A stretch of DNA of 64,000 nt from positions 1,860,001 to 1,924,000 of the forward strand of contig NC_047081.1 of the NCBI RefSeq assembly GCF_902459465.1, written 5' to 3'. The stretch is from Asterias rubens (lineage: Eukaryota; Echinodermata; Asteroidea; Forcipulatida; Asteriidae). Positions 1 to 11,800 of this stretch are shown piece after piece. A program made the position numbers and the translations under genes. The stretch's first letter is position 1. The number at the start of each line of letters is the position of its first letter. The notes under the pieces were generated by a model that was not told where the DNA came from, searched no databases, and worked only from the letters and a program-made list of their open reading frames with translations.

Positions 1-1079
1 GGAACACGACTAAGATGGTGTCAGCGTGATGACGGTCTATTCATTGCTTGAGTAGGAGACTACGTTGCGAGGGGCGAGGTGTACAAAACGGCGTTATAGA
101 AACGTAGTCTGCACTCGAGATCGGAATTGGGTGTGTTACAGTGCAAAACCCCTCGTTGCGGTGTATCAAAAAAGGATGACCGGATGCTGCCAGATGTATC
201 TTTGACCTCGCATTCATTTCACATGGAGATTTTTAGTAAATTCACATGTACATGTACCGGTCAAAACAATGGAGGACAAATATTACGCAGACGCTGCATT
301 TTTATGGGCGGCCACATACAACTTAATGTTTACTATCTTCTGAACCGCGATATCTTACCCCCCCCCCCCCCCGAGTAACAGAAACGATAAGGCTTAAATG
401 AAATAAAGTCAACACAAGTTGTAACTGTTAACATTATTTAATAACCAAATCATGCATACATATCAATTCTGAAGAAATAAAAATCACATTATTATTTATC
501 ATACATAATTACTCTTTTCGGATATATTACATTTTTACAATTGGTTGGCACATGCCCAGAGATTTTAATCGGAAATATTGTGATGACAGATCATTCTAAT
601 TTGATAAGAAATTGTATAACTTTATAGAATTTAAGGGAAACCTTTTGCTTATCAATGTTTCAATTTGCAATAATCAAAATTCAATTTTGAATAATAATGT
701 AAGTAATCATATCTTTATTGGAAATTTTAAGTTAGTATCGGTTTTTTTTATTACATTTAATAAATGTATTAATCGTTATTATTGTTGTTTTTTGCTCTTA
801 AAAATTCAAGTTTAAATAAATTTGTCAGATCTTCAAATTTGTGCGCACTTTTATATGAATACATTCGCAACTTGAGAAATTATTAAAGTTTTTTGCAGAA
901 TTTTTAAAGATATTATACAGGGTGGATAAGGATAACAATAATCGTCATTGTTAAAAAATGTTTAGTCTGAAAGCTTAGTAGAAACTAAAGTTAATACCAG
1001 AAACATTTTTCCTATGAATTTGTATTCTTCCATTATTCTCTTGCAACTTATTGAGTCAACATTTTTCACAGATAAGTTT
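1..1079. other. Intergenic DNA, no gene recognised
   Basis: AT-rich spacer left of Nodal. The short open frames here show no family signature. A run of C sits at about 358-372. A well-placed ATG (about 271) opens only a 24-codon frame. The right part (about 700-1080) should be 3' flank or 3'UTR of Nodal, since on the minus strand it contains AATAAA-type hexamers, for example opposite 712-717. I see no RNA gene. Confidence 0.5.
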
Positions 1080-1166
1080 AATTTCATGCATGTTGGGATA
1101 CATCAAGTGAGAATACATTACTGGTCTTTGACAATTACTAAACGTGTTCATATAGCACCTTTAAGA
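1080..1166 (+). mobile_element. 3' remnant of TTAA MITE family D in Nodal 3' region
   Basis: The stretch matches the right end of the family D repeats found elsewhere in the window (compare 18715-18792), including the shared words for 'gggatacaccaagtgagaa' and 'ctggtctttgacaatta'. It ends about 20 bases from the Nodal stop codon, so it probably lies in the 3'UTR. Only the right arm is left. Confidence 0.6.
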
Positions 1167-1187
1167 AAACATGAACCAAAAGTTTTT

Positions 1188-4100
1188 TTAACGGCAACCA
1201 CATTCCTCAACCACCATGTCCTCGTGATGTTTCATAACAATGTTCCCGTGCTCCAGGTAGATCATACTCAACGCAGATAACTTAGTCGGAACACAGCACG
1301 GTTCCGGCGCCATGTCCGGTCTCCCTGTCGACCGCACCATGTTCTGCATAATGGCGTGGTTGCTCGGATTATCCGCGGATCCGAGCGGTCCGGCACATCT
1401 CCCGGCGCACCTGTACGCATTGAATCGTTTCGGGTAGACGATCCAGCTGGCCCAGCCACTGGTGTAGAAGTCCACATCCATCTTGACTCTCCTACAGGTT
1501 CCGGCGTCCCGGCTCTGAGCTATGATCTCACGTAGTAGTTTCTCCTGGATTAGTCGTTCCTGTTCCGCCTTGTTTGCTGAGCTGTAGTGATGTTTCTTCT
1601 CCTTCTTGTTCTTGCGTGATGATGCGCCCCGTTGAGTGCGGACTTTGACTGAGCTCTGAGCGTCGTCGATGATGTTGACCGGCTGCAGTGCACGTGAGAA
1701 GACTACCAGCGTGACATCCTCTAATCCACCGGTGCTGTCGACAGTTTCCTCTCTCTGTGGGATCTCACCAGAGCCGGTCGCTTCGTCGTCGAACAGTGAG
1801 AACGAGGATGAAGATGATGAAAGCGATGAAAACGAAGAGAGCTCTGCTTCGTCTGAGAAAGAGTTCACCGAGTCCTCCGAGCTCTCCGCACCATCACTCA
1901 CTGTGCGGATCTCAAGTTCGTATTTCCCGCGCAGAAAATTGTCCTCACGGAACCAGTGACGTAATCCCTCCGTGACGTCAAACACCTCACTTCCGTCGTA
2001 GTCGTCGTGGCGATGGGTCGGCAACATCCGGGAGATGAGAAGCTGCTTCGAGAAGCACTCGAACAGCCTCGGGTCACGTGGGCAGGGAGCGGGAGCCCAG
2101 TGGTGAAGGGCGACCTCTAGGGTTGACTGGCTCAAGGTGCGGCCCATAACGACTCGAAGTTCGGCCATGCGCACTCGCTCTGTGTCCTTGATGGAAGTTA
2201 CCCGAAAGTTGGCTGTCCACACACTGGTGAAGTTGCCTGCTGGGGTTGAGTTGGATTCTGAAAAGTAGAATGAAAAGATAAAAGCATTTCATTAGTTATT
2301 TCATTGTACACTATCAATCCTTCATACCAGATGGAATTAATGTCAACAATGTAGTAAAAATAATTGTTGGATTTTTGCTATATATCAATAATTATAACAA
2401 AACTGGGAGTACTGTTTCTTTGGCTGATCCTTTTAAGTGAATGAGAAATGCAATTGAATTGGACTCATGGATTGAAAGATGCGGTAAAGGTGTATTTTTA
2501 TTTTTAGAGAGTTGCTAACTAATTAGTGGTTTTGCTTAGACAGCTACAGTACACGTCCTTCCCCGAGAGTTGTGAGCAAACCCAAGCAAGGAACCAGCAA
2601 TGACCAGTGTATTATTACATGACCGTTTGGCTGGTAGTCTGTTTTTTCTCAGCGGTCATTTTCTGTGCTTTGCAAAATCGACTGGTTTTGCTTCCACATT
2701 ATCGCATACAAAAGGGTGCACTTGGTTTTCTACCCAATACCGCAAAGCACAGAAAAATACTGCTGAAAAACAGACTACCATCCAAATGTTCATGTAATTT
2801 ACATTCGTCAAGAAAACTTTGTTATGCGATAAAACTCGAAGAAAAACCAGCCCGTAACACTTCATGAGTTTACACTTGAAATTTAGAATAAGCTGACTTA
2901 GAGTGCTAAGGCATGAGAGGCACAACTTTGTAATCTGTTAATTAAGTTTCAGGATAATCTTGTGCCTAAGTGGACTTCATTTTAGATCAATTTCCCTTCT
3001 GACTTTCTTCAAGAGGTTTTTTGAATACCGTTTACTTAAAATAACAATGATGTATAGAGTATAAGCATGCACTCTAGGTAAGTGGGTATGTTTCTCTAGG
3101 ATTAAGTCCTTGCAAAACATGATGTCAAAAAACGGATTGGTCCCTTTGGTTTGTGCCGGCAAAGGGATAATTAGCCCTCTGCTGCTAATGGGTCTTATTG
3201 GCTGAAATCATTTAGCGAGTTTGCAGACGGCCTAATTGGTGTTTGAGTTTGGCATAATATACGTCAAGTGGTCATGTACGGTACATCACCATGGACAATG
3301 GGGCGAGTTTGTATGTATACACTATGTACACAAAACGCCATTGACCTATATCATGGTGCGGCAATTCTGGATGTTGTTCTATTTGATTCAATTTAACCAA
3401 ACCGAGGCTTGGAGGAAAAGACAGCCTGGTGCCATTTATGATATTAGAATTAGAGCTACATTGTCACTGTTGAATACAGAAGAACAAAATCTACACAGCA
3501 AAATAAGCTATTCATATAAACGTGGTGTTACAGCCCGATTTCTTACAGCCAACCGGCAAATAATTGAATAACTCACCATGCAATGCCTTAAAAACTATAA
3601 AAGCATTGACTTAGTTTGGAAAGTATAAAAACCAATTAAAATTATGCTTGAGAATTTGCAATCTTGCTATGAAATAGGTATACTTTTTTTGGTATAATGA
3701 TAAAACCAAATTTAGAAATCATTGTTTTCTCTCAGTTAATTCATTATTTTGACAACAGTTTTGAAAATTCTGTTGTTTTTTTGTTCTCATCTTATCTTAA
3801 AAGTATATACAATAAAACAAAATGAAATCAAAATATTTTTGTTGTAGTAGATGGCTCTCTCATTAGAGTAATTTGTTTGTTTTTAATTTTAACAATTGGG
3901 TCATAAGGTACATAATACATATTTTTTTTGCAAGTGATTGATTTGAATTAAAATGAATTTGGCTGATGAATTTGTCACTTTTCTTGCCACCTTAAGTTTA
4001 TAATAGACGGTTTGCGACAACAACCTTTTTGCAGGGGTTGTGGTGGTCCTGAAAAGAACCAGTTGTGTAACAATATTTGTTAAATGAAAATACCCTTAAG

Positions 4101-4705
4101 TATATTCTTAAAAGAATAGTAAAATACAGTGTGACGAAAAGTATCCATCAAAAGAGGCTCAAAATGCAATCGAGAAAATACAGTTTTAATTGCAGGTGTG
4201 CACGTTATGTGCCCCCTGAAATTTCACTCTCGGCTCTGGTTCGCTAGGAGTGATTTTGAATTTCTGAACAAGCTTCTAAAATGTTTGAATGAAAGAAAAG
4301 TTTCTTACCTTTAATATCAGCAGCAAAACTCCGGACTGTGTCTGAATCGACGATCGCCTCAACTTCCTCTGCTGATGGATGGACGCGATCCTCCCCTGTC
4401 TCCATGGAGGTGTAGAGGTCCATCATGTACACCGGGGAAGTGAGATTCTGGGCAAAATGCTGTTCATTCTTGAGTTCAAAAGAGGTCAGGAATTCCAAAT
4501 CCCCTTCAAAGTCTCTCAGCCTCGCGGTCATCGGGGCATCCCTCTGGAAGCGCTGGTTGGAGAGGGCATCTGCAACTGCTGGGTGCTCCAGAAACGTTGC
4601 ATCAAAAGTCCGGCAGGGTGTCATCATCAGGAGCGTGAGGAGGAAGATGATGACCGGGCAGTGCGGAGCGGACGCCCCCTTGAGAATCCTCACGGAGTAA
4701 GCCAT
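1188..4705 (-). CDS. nodal: Nodal, TGF-beta family ligand (2 exons)
   Basis: Secreted ligand of the Nodal branch of TGF-beta, signalling through activin-type receptors and Smad2/3; in echinoderm embryos the family sets oral-aboral and left-right axes. Exon 1 is 4705-4309, exon 2 is 2257-1188 (complement); the join is phase 1 and gives 488 residues. Residues 1-35 form a signal peptide with a hydrophobic core near 17-29. The prodomain carries the FDVTEGLRHW motif (225-234) and a Ser/acidic tract (about 254-295). RTQR (339-342) is the likely furin site, leaving a mature chain of about 146 residues. The cystine-knot domain starts at Cys387 and has all seven cysteines, including the PCC pair and the final CGC. 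YPKRFNAYRC is diagnostic of Nodal rather than BMP or activin. The ATG at 4705 is chosen because it directly opens the signal peptide. GMCL1 lies head-to-head upstream. Confidence 0.95.
2258..4308 (-). other. Nodal intron
   Basis: Single intron of 2051 bases with donor G|GTAAG at 4308 and acceptor CAG at 2258-2260. In sea urchins the nodal intron is known to hold an autoregulatory module; whether this one does cannot be read directly. It contains an imperfect hairpin at 2630-2782 and otherwise AT-rich unique-looking sequence. Confidence 0.75.
2630..2782. repeat. Inverted repeat (hairpin) in Nodal intron
   Basis: The arm at about 2630-2674 (ggctggtagtctgtttt onward) is the reverse complement, with a few mismatches, of the arm at about 2742-2782 (ending aaaacagactaccatcc). 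The loop is about 65 bases. This resembles a fold-back MITE; no second copy was found in the window. Confidence 0.65.
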
Positions 4706-4885
4706 GACCGGGTGTCGATGAACTTATACTTTGAGCTAGGACTGACTATACTGACAACTCAGAAGCCTTGTTGACTTTAACAACAAATCTTAGTTAATTG
4801 CCTCAGGAGGAGATTAGGTTATAGCAAGAAGGTGTTCTCTTCGGATTTAGAAATCGGAAAGTACCACTTCTGGCTGAGGGTGGGG

Positions 4886-4895
4886 ACTTATATCG
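4886..4895 (-). promoter_or_regulatory. Candidate TATA box for Nodal
   Basis: On the minus strand the sequence reads GATATAAGTC, about 180 bases upstream of the Nodal ATG. A start site 25-30 bases downstream would give a 5'UTR of about 150 bases. Found by motif only. Confidence 0.35.
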
Positions 4896-5485
4896 AGAGT
4901 GCTAACAAAAGGGGCGTGTAAAAAAGGCATCTTGGTTTTCAAGTTTTTGGCGGGAACAATACTGTCTGGTTATTTATCAAAACTGTGTTTTCTTTTTCCA
5001 TTGTTTTTCTCCTCACTGGGCCACGCTGCAAAGAGTGTGTGTCTGGACTTGTCTCAAACTGTCACAAAGCCGTTTTGGAAACCCAATTGGGGTCGTGTGC
5101 CATACACATTAGAGTGAACACGACAAGTGGGGCTATCTTTTCACCGTTGGAGATGGTCTCCTAATTGAATCAAAGAGGCCCAGCTTGATGACTCTTTTGT
5201 TGGGAGTCGTCCAAACTGTGACCGGTAGCCCCTTTGCTGGGGAGCTCGCGGTTTTGCACGGTATTGTTGTGTTTGTTGGTGACCAGTGGGTGTGACCACA
5301 GGCCGTGGAGATGAACCAGACAAGAACACACTTGCCCGGAGAGGCCCAAGACCTGGGCCAGTACTGGAGCTCTACCTACTTAGAGTGTCTGGGAGCTCTT
5401 TCAACGAATTCACTGAGGTGTGTGGTTGCCCACTACTAGCCTCTCCTCCCATCCCAACGTGTCTTGTTAGGATCGACCTGGGCCC

Positions 5486-5670
5486 AATTTCATTAAGCCT
5501 GTAAAACTTGCTCAGCACAAAAATAGTACTGCTTAGTATAAACAGGTTGTCAGACAAAACTACATTCAGTTTGTGTTGTTGTGGCTGGTGCCCCTCTCAA
5601 TGTTTGCTTGGCAAATACATTTTGTCAAGCAGTATTTTCTGCTTAACAGCTCTATGAAATTGGGCCAAGA
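5486..5670 (+). repeat. Family N repeat (GGGCCCAATTTCAT type)
   Basis: Begins with 'gggcccaatttcattaagc' and ends with the partly inverted 'ctctatgaaattgggcc'. Related copies occur at 9538-9705, 9720-9870, 14338-14528, 27600-27775, 40960-41137, 44276-44470, 48858-49070, 49300-49490 and 62150-62336. The termini are inverted repeats, which suggests a non-autonomous DNA element. Confidence 0.6.
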
Positions 5671-6118
5671 CCTTGGCCTAAAATGTGCACTGCCCTAAAT
5701 AGAGAGAAAAACAGTGGAGTGTCCCTCAAAATATTCTATTAGACCGACTTGAGAGCCCCAATAAAACGGTTGTAAAAAATGTTGCGCATTAATGACCTGG
5801 GGGTTGATGACTTCCATTTTGAAGAATTTGGGGTGACATATCACTCTGAAATAAATACTTTCCTATATGCAGGGAGAATTTTGTCCCCTCATGTTATGAG
5901 AGGGCAGTAACTCGACAGGTCCAGGGACTCCCCGATCAACTTGAGCTGTTCAACCGTCAAAACATCGGGCCACGGCAACTACAGTTTGAAACTGAGCTAA
6001 ATAGTTCTAATTTCTCGCAGGAAAAGCGCTGGATGACCGTAGCCCTGGCAGGCGGCCTTACACTTTCGTTTTATACTACAGCACAGAGGAAGAGTCATAA
6101 TAGGGCTGTGGATGACCG

Positions 6119-6369
6119 TACTCTCTGAATGTAAAAGAGTGAAAAAGCACTCTTTGAAGAGCCATACGAAGGACAACTCTTTTTGGAGTGGTCTTCCACT
6201 CTTTTAGATTGAAGTTTGCATCTTTTTGAGTGATTTTTCACTCTGCCCTGGAGTGAAACCCCTCTAAAAGAGTGAAACAACCACCACTATTTTTGAAGAG
6301 CCATATAATATGAGGGACAGCTCGAAATGTAAAGAGTGGTGTTTTTCACTCTTTTACATTTAGAGAGTA
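6119..6369. mobile_element. MITE with 28-bp terminal inverted repeats
   Basis: The left end (tactctctgaatgtaaaag) and right end (cttttacatttagagagta) are near-perfect inverted repeats of about 28 bases. The interior repeats the word 'cactctttt' in both orientations. There is no coding capacity. It lies between the Nodal and GMCL1 starts. Confidence 0.75.
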
Positions 6370-6686
6370 TCATGGAATCAAAGTAGTTACAGTTTTAGAG
6401 AGAGAGAGCATCATCCACAAATTGAATCAACATGGAAAAGGCTTCAGGTTTCAGCCTGTGTCGTGCATCTGAATGCAAGCAACTCAGCAAAACAAGAGTG
6501 TTCAATTTCTTGCAACTTCGATAGCCAATTGCCGAGCCAAAATATTGACAGGTTTCTTATTTTATTTGTAACGTTGATTCACCTAGGGAGGGTACTGCAT
6601 GGTTTATGCATGCCCTCTCTCTATGTTTGAATCCTCCGAGTAATGATACTCTATAGTCTCCACAATTACCTGAAGTATCTCATGCT

Positions 6687-6873
6687 TTTAAAGACACCGG
6701 ACACTATAAGTAATTGTCAAAGACCAGTCTTCTCACTTGTTGTATCTCAACATAAATGCACAAAAAAACAAACCTGTGAAAATTTGAACTAATTTTGGTC
6801 GTCGAAGTTGCGAGATAATAACAAGTAATTTTGTTTATTTTGAGTAATTACCAATAGTGTCCGCTGCCTTTAA
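6687..6873 (-). mobile_element. Short TTAA MITE, family D
   Basis: Internally deleted copy of the family seen at 18408-18792: left end 'ttaaagacaccggacacta', right end 'aatagtgtccgctgccttta'. It has TTAA at the left edge and TTTAA at the right. Orientation is reversed relative to the 18.4 kb copy. Confidence 0.75.
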
Positions 6874-7258
6874 CGCAATAATTATGAGCTGACAGATCGT
6901 TAGAAATCGAACATGGCAGAATGCTTTCAGATATGACATCCGGGGCCTTTATCAAGTTTAAATCCGGCCACAAGACAAGCTGCCGCCACACTTTTAAACC
7001 CAAGGTGCTAAGCAAGAGAACTACAATTGATAAGACGATTTGAAAGAATGTGTTAATTACTTGACCATTTTAAATCGTATTAAAAATTCGACTTGGCTAA
7101 ACATCCTAATCAATAAATAGCTGGCCCTATACGGCCGTTGTTGCAGGAGATTCTGTGTGTCGTCGTCCCCCCCCCCCGGACACCCCCCCCCCCCTTTCTC
7201 GTCAAGCAGAGCGCGCCCTCAACGTTTTGCCACTTATTTTTGAACTGGAGGGCGGAAA

Positions 7259-7270
7259 CAACATGGCGGC
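7259..7270 (+). promoter_or_regulatory. TISU / YY1-type element upstream of GMCL1
   Basis: CAACATGGCGGC matches the TISU consensus SAASATGGCGGC at every position. In animals TISU combines a YY1 promoter site with a start codon very near the cap. Here its ATG (7263) opens a 25-codon frame ending at 7340, ahead of the GMCL1 ATG at 7415. Two C-runs lie 65-90 bases upstream. A transcription start just before 7259 is inferred. Confidence 0.6.
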
Positions 7271-7414
7271 GTACATGGAACGAACAACAACACAAAACCG
7301 CTCCGTAAAAATCGGCAAGAAATTCGGGTTTACAGAGTGAAGTAGTTGAATTTTTCTATATTGCTTTATTAAAAGCCAAGCGCTTGCTCGTTGGTCAGGT
7401 CAGAAGGAGGGGTT

Positions 7415-8842
7415 ATGGGTGGATATGTGTCTACGGGAAGATTTTTTGGTGGAGGAAAAGCTAGTCCCAAAAAACGGAAGAGGGGACGGGATGATGATAG
7501 TGATGATGATAGTGAAGAAGACGAAATGATGAGAACACCGCAGAGGTTTGTGCCGTTTAGTTTTAAATTTGGGATTTAAATAACTTCCAAATTGAAAAAC
7601 CCATTCGGTTACTCATGTTTGTGTTATTTAACTTTCGGGAAAATATCCGCACCCAACAACCACACTTTTTTTTTTAACAGTTAAAAATTAAAGAGGAATT
7701 AGGCCTACCATGGAGGAATAAATTATTTATTCCTCCATGGGTCAACTCACTCATTTTTTAAATTTTTTTATCTATTAATTAATTTCCCGTTTTCTGCCAC
7801 CACATTTTGAAGGGATTTATTTTATTTCTTATTTTTTAATGGATGTTGGACTTTGTTTCCCTTCTTGAATACTACTTACTTGTGTTGTGAGAATTGGTCG
7901 GAAAAATGTAAAATGTTAAAACGAAAATATATGTGTAAATTTAATTAGCAAAATTGAGTGTTGTTTGATTGACTTTTCGAGATGCCAAATGAAAATTTGT
8001 AAATCATCCAAAAGTTTAACTCTGCAAAATTATGGAGCGTAACTACTGTAGACTACTGTAGTGTTAGTTGAAATTAAAATTTGTGTGAATAATAATTAAA
8101 TTGTACTTTCAAAGTATCTTTCCAACTTACTTTAAATTCCCTATAATAACAGCCCAGAACACCCCAATGCAAAGGCAATGTGTCCCTTTTAAGTTAAATG
8201 TGACTTCTTTGTTCTTTTAGAAATTTTGCAAACCATCTATAATAAGTATATAGGATTTGAGGCATTGCATGGTGAGGTATCAATGTATATTTTGTTTGCG
8301 GTAACACCCTGTGTGTATCTACTTGCCAGGTAGAGTTTGTTCTTAGAGAACTGTCTTGTTTTATTCTACTGCCTCGGAGTAGATAATCGGAGGTTCAGGA
8401 GACTTCTCAGTTCTGAAAAGAACTGTCCCGCTTTATAACTATTAGTAATACCATCCGCCCTGGTAATGGTATTACGGAATTGGGGTCAACGTTTCGACTA
8501 GCTTGCTCTAGTCATTGTCAGGAGACTGACGCTGAACATACTCGCAAAGTAACTATAAGTAACTATGTTTTTAACCTGTTTTCTTGTATGATTCAGGAAG
8601 AAGCTAAAGTCTACCTCAAAGTACATCTATGACACACTGTTCGTCAATGGAGAGAACTCCGATATCACAATATTTGCTCTAGGAAAGGAATGGTACCTTC
8701 ACAAGATCTACTTATGTCAGGTTGGTCTCATTGCGCAAAAACACAGAGAACCACAGCAATGTATGTGGGTGTCTTGGGTCATTTCTATGCATGCATGGTA
8801 TTAGTGCAAACTGCACAGTGCAGCTTACCCGATATCTGGTCA

Positions 8843-8879
<37 letters not shown>

Positions 8880-11800
8880 TCGAAGTCTTATATAGCGCAC
8901 GTATCTACCAAACAAGGTACTCAAGGCGCTGAGTATATACAAACTTTCAGAAAGATAGGTTATTGCAGTGATGAACTCTGAGACACAATTAGTTAGCACC
9001 TTATAAGGGTTTACAAGGTGCTACGGCGCATACAGCAGCCACAGCCAGGAACATCGGGGCGAGCCCCTTCTCTTTTCGATAAGTGCACTGGGTTCTTTTA
9101 CATGCGTTACACAACACATGGGACCAACGGCTTTACGTCCATCTGAAGGACGAATCTATGGCTAAGTGTCTTGCTCAAGGACACAAGTGTCACGGCTGGG
9201 GATTCGAACCCACACCCTGCTGATCAGAAACACCGCTCGGCCACGACACTTCCATGATGGATTTAAACAATTACTTGATGGATTAAACTTTTGCATCGTT
9301 GGAAAAGGAAAGAAAGTACAATTTTTGTGTTTGTGATTTTTTTTCCCCGGTGTAGTCAAGCTACTTTGCGAGTATGTTCAGCGGATCATGGAAGGAGTCC
9401 AACCTGAATGAAATTGTGATGAATATTCCGGACAATACCATTGATATCGGAGGTAAGAATGACCAAAATTCATTTTTGGTTTCACTCATTTTTGGTTTCA
9501 CTAATTTCTCCTTGATGCAGGTCTACAAAAATGGCCCCAGGGCTCAATTTCATAGAGCTGCTTTTATAAGCAGAAAATTCTGTTAAAAGAAAAAGTTAAG
9601 CAAGATACCCAACTACAGATAGTACATGTGATATGCTATTTTGGCTGGTAGCCTTATCCTGGTAAAGCATACTTTTGCTTTGCTTAGCTACTTGTTGTGC
9701 TTGAGCAGCTATTAAGCCCTGGACCCAATTTCATAGAGCTGCTTAAGCACAAAACATTTTGCTTACCAGAATAAGGTTACCAGCCAAACTACTATGTCAC
9801 AAGGACAATTTTTGACTGTTATCCTGCTCATTTCTGCTTAGCAGAAAATTGTTAAGCAATATTTTCACATGAGTTTCTCAAGGAGAGATAAGTGGAATAG
9901 TAAATTCATTTTATAATTGTTTTTTTCCCATAGCTCTAGAGGTTGCCTTAGGATCGTTGTATCGAGACGACGTGATGTTGGAACCGGCAAAAGTGGTACC
10001 CATTCTTGCAGCTGCCTCCCTCCTACAACTGGTAAGTCTTTAAAGGCAAAGTAAATCTGTGGTGTTTAAAAGCGTTCGATTGTTAAATCGTATTTTCAAT
10101 GAAGATGTACACACTAAAACTAACCTTTGAAAAATTCATTTCATTTTCAAATGTTTTTTTTGTTTTTGAGATATTGCTGAAAATCCAGAGTGGGATGTCC
10201 ACGCAGGAATTATAATCCGTAATAGGAAAACACACTCTGAGAAGTGTAAGCTGACAGTAACGCATCACAAATTAAAATTTGGGGCATAAATAATGAACTG
10301 AAATCTTTTTACATAACCGCGTTAATTTGAAGTGAAATGATTCTCAAAACGCTGCTGCAGGCTTCTAACCAAATGTCTACCTTCCCTTTAAAGGATTTGG
10401 GTACTTTTTGTAACACAAAACACACTGTCCCTAAATTTACATCAAATTTACACAGTTTGAACTGGTAGTAGAACAATGTCACGAAAATACCTTTCACATG
10501 CTAAAATAACTTTGGTCTCATTTTTCGTGTTCACGCTTCTTTTACTTATTTCTCAAATCTTACAGCACCTCAGCAAGTAATATTTTAAGGGAATCTTTCT
10601 ACCATCATTATCTTCAAACTGTGTGAGTTTAATGTAAATCTGTGGACATTGTGTTTTGTGTCCTACAAAAAGTACCCAGACCCTTTAAAACCAAAACATT
10701 TACAGTTATTGTTTGGGTTTCTTTTAAGGATGGACTTATTTGCCAGTGTGCTGACATCATGACTGACACAATAAGGTAATTAACATATCATGAATATGTA
10801 GTTTGTAGCTTGTATGAATAATCATGCTGCACCTCCACGTGGTGAATATGTTTTTCATTCAAACTAGGCTATCTTTGAACCACAATCGTACCCCTCAGTC
10901 CTTTAACTTCACAGCATTTACCTAATTACGATGGGATATACCCTGTTTTTTTTCTTCCCATTTGCCTCTGTCCTTTTGTATGCATGTCAGTCCGTCTGTT
11001 TGTTTTGTTTCTCTGTCTGTCTGGCTCTATTTTAAAAGCTTCGGCCCCATATTACATTTATGTTTACTAAGACTTTTATCTGCTGTTTGTTCTCCTTTCA
11101 TCCCTGTAGCACTAAGACTGTTTGCTGTTACCACACTTCTGCCTCAGCCTATGGCCTGGAAGCAGTCACTAACAAGTAAGTAAATATAATCAACATCCAT
11201 TTCAGAAAGGCGCTTTGGAATCGCGCTGAACCAACTTTTTGAAACAGTTAGGAGCGACATAATGCGCTGGAAGTCAAGAGACCCTTTAGTGTCAAACCTT
11301 ACGACCGCTATTAGCATTTTAGTACAAGCCGCTGTGTTCGCTATGGTCTCTAAAGGTGAACCCTTCAAGTTTGTTGATTTTTTTCAGTTGCGTCACCTGG
11401 CTGGAACAGAACCTGATGGACATGCAAAGGTCGTCACTGCTTAGAGAGTTAAGGTTAGTGTAAAGTTGTCACATAGTTTCAAGAAAAGAAACATGGCTCA
11501 TTTTTACCTAGCAAAAAGAAAAACAAAATACATGACCCTGGTGTATAAAATTTCTAGCCCCTCCGAACAAAGATATTCACAACCAATATAGTTGGTAAAG
11601 CACTAGCATATTAATCTGGAGTTGCAGGTTCAAGTAAATTTTTTTAGTTGTCCAACACAAAGATTGTTACATGAGATGGCTTTTGAATTATTTGGGCGTG
11701 ATGCTGGCTTTAAAGTACTAAATTTTGCCTTTTTCCCCCTACTCTGTTTTGACAGCCTTGAGTTATTTGAGCAAGTCATCAGGTCACCGGATCTATTTGT

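Larger units (their letters stand above)
4896..7258. other. Shared upstream region of Nodal and GMCL1
   Basis: Non-coding spacer between two divergent genes, so it should hold cis-regulatory DNA for both. It contains a cell-surface-repeat-like 'cccaatttcat' fragment (about 5488-5668), an inverted-repeat element (6119-6369), a short family D MITE (6687-6873), and two C-runs (7167-7177 and 7183-7194) just before the GMCL1 start region. No open frame here looks like a real gene. Confidence 0.55.

Noticed and set aside
1669-1959. Plus-strand open frames within Nodal exon 2
   Set aside because: Antisense shadows of the Ser/acidic prodomain; no start context or family signature.
9162-9359. Minus-strand open frame over 9.2 kb
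   Set aside because: It covers the tRNA-like head of a SINE; no protein signature.
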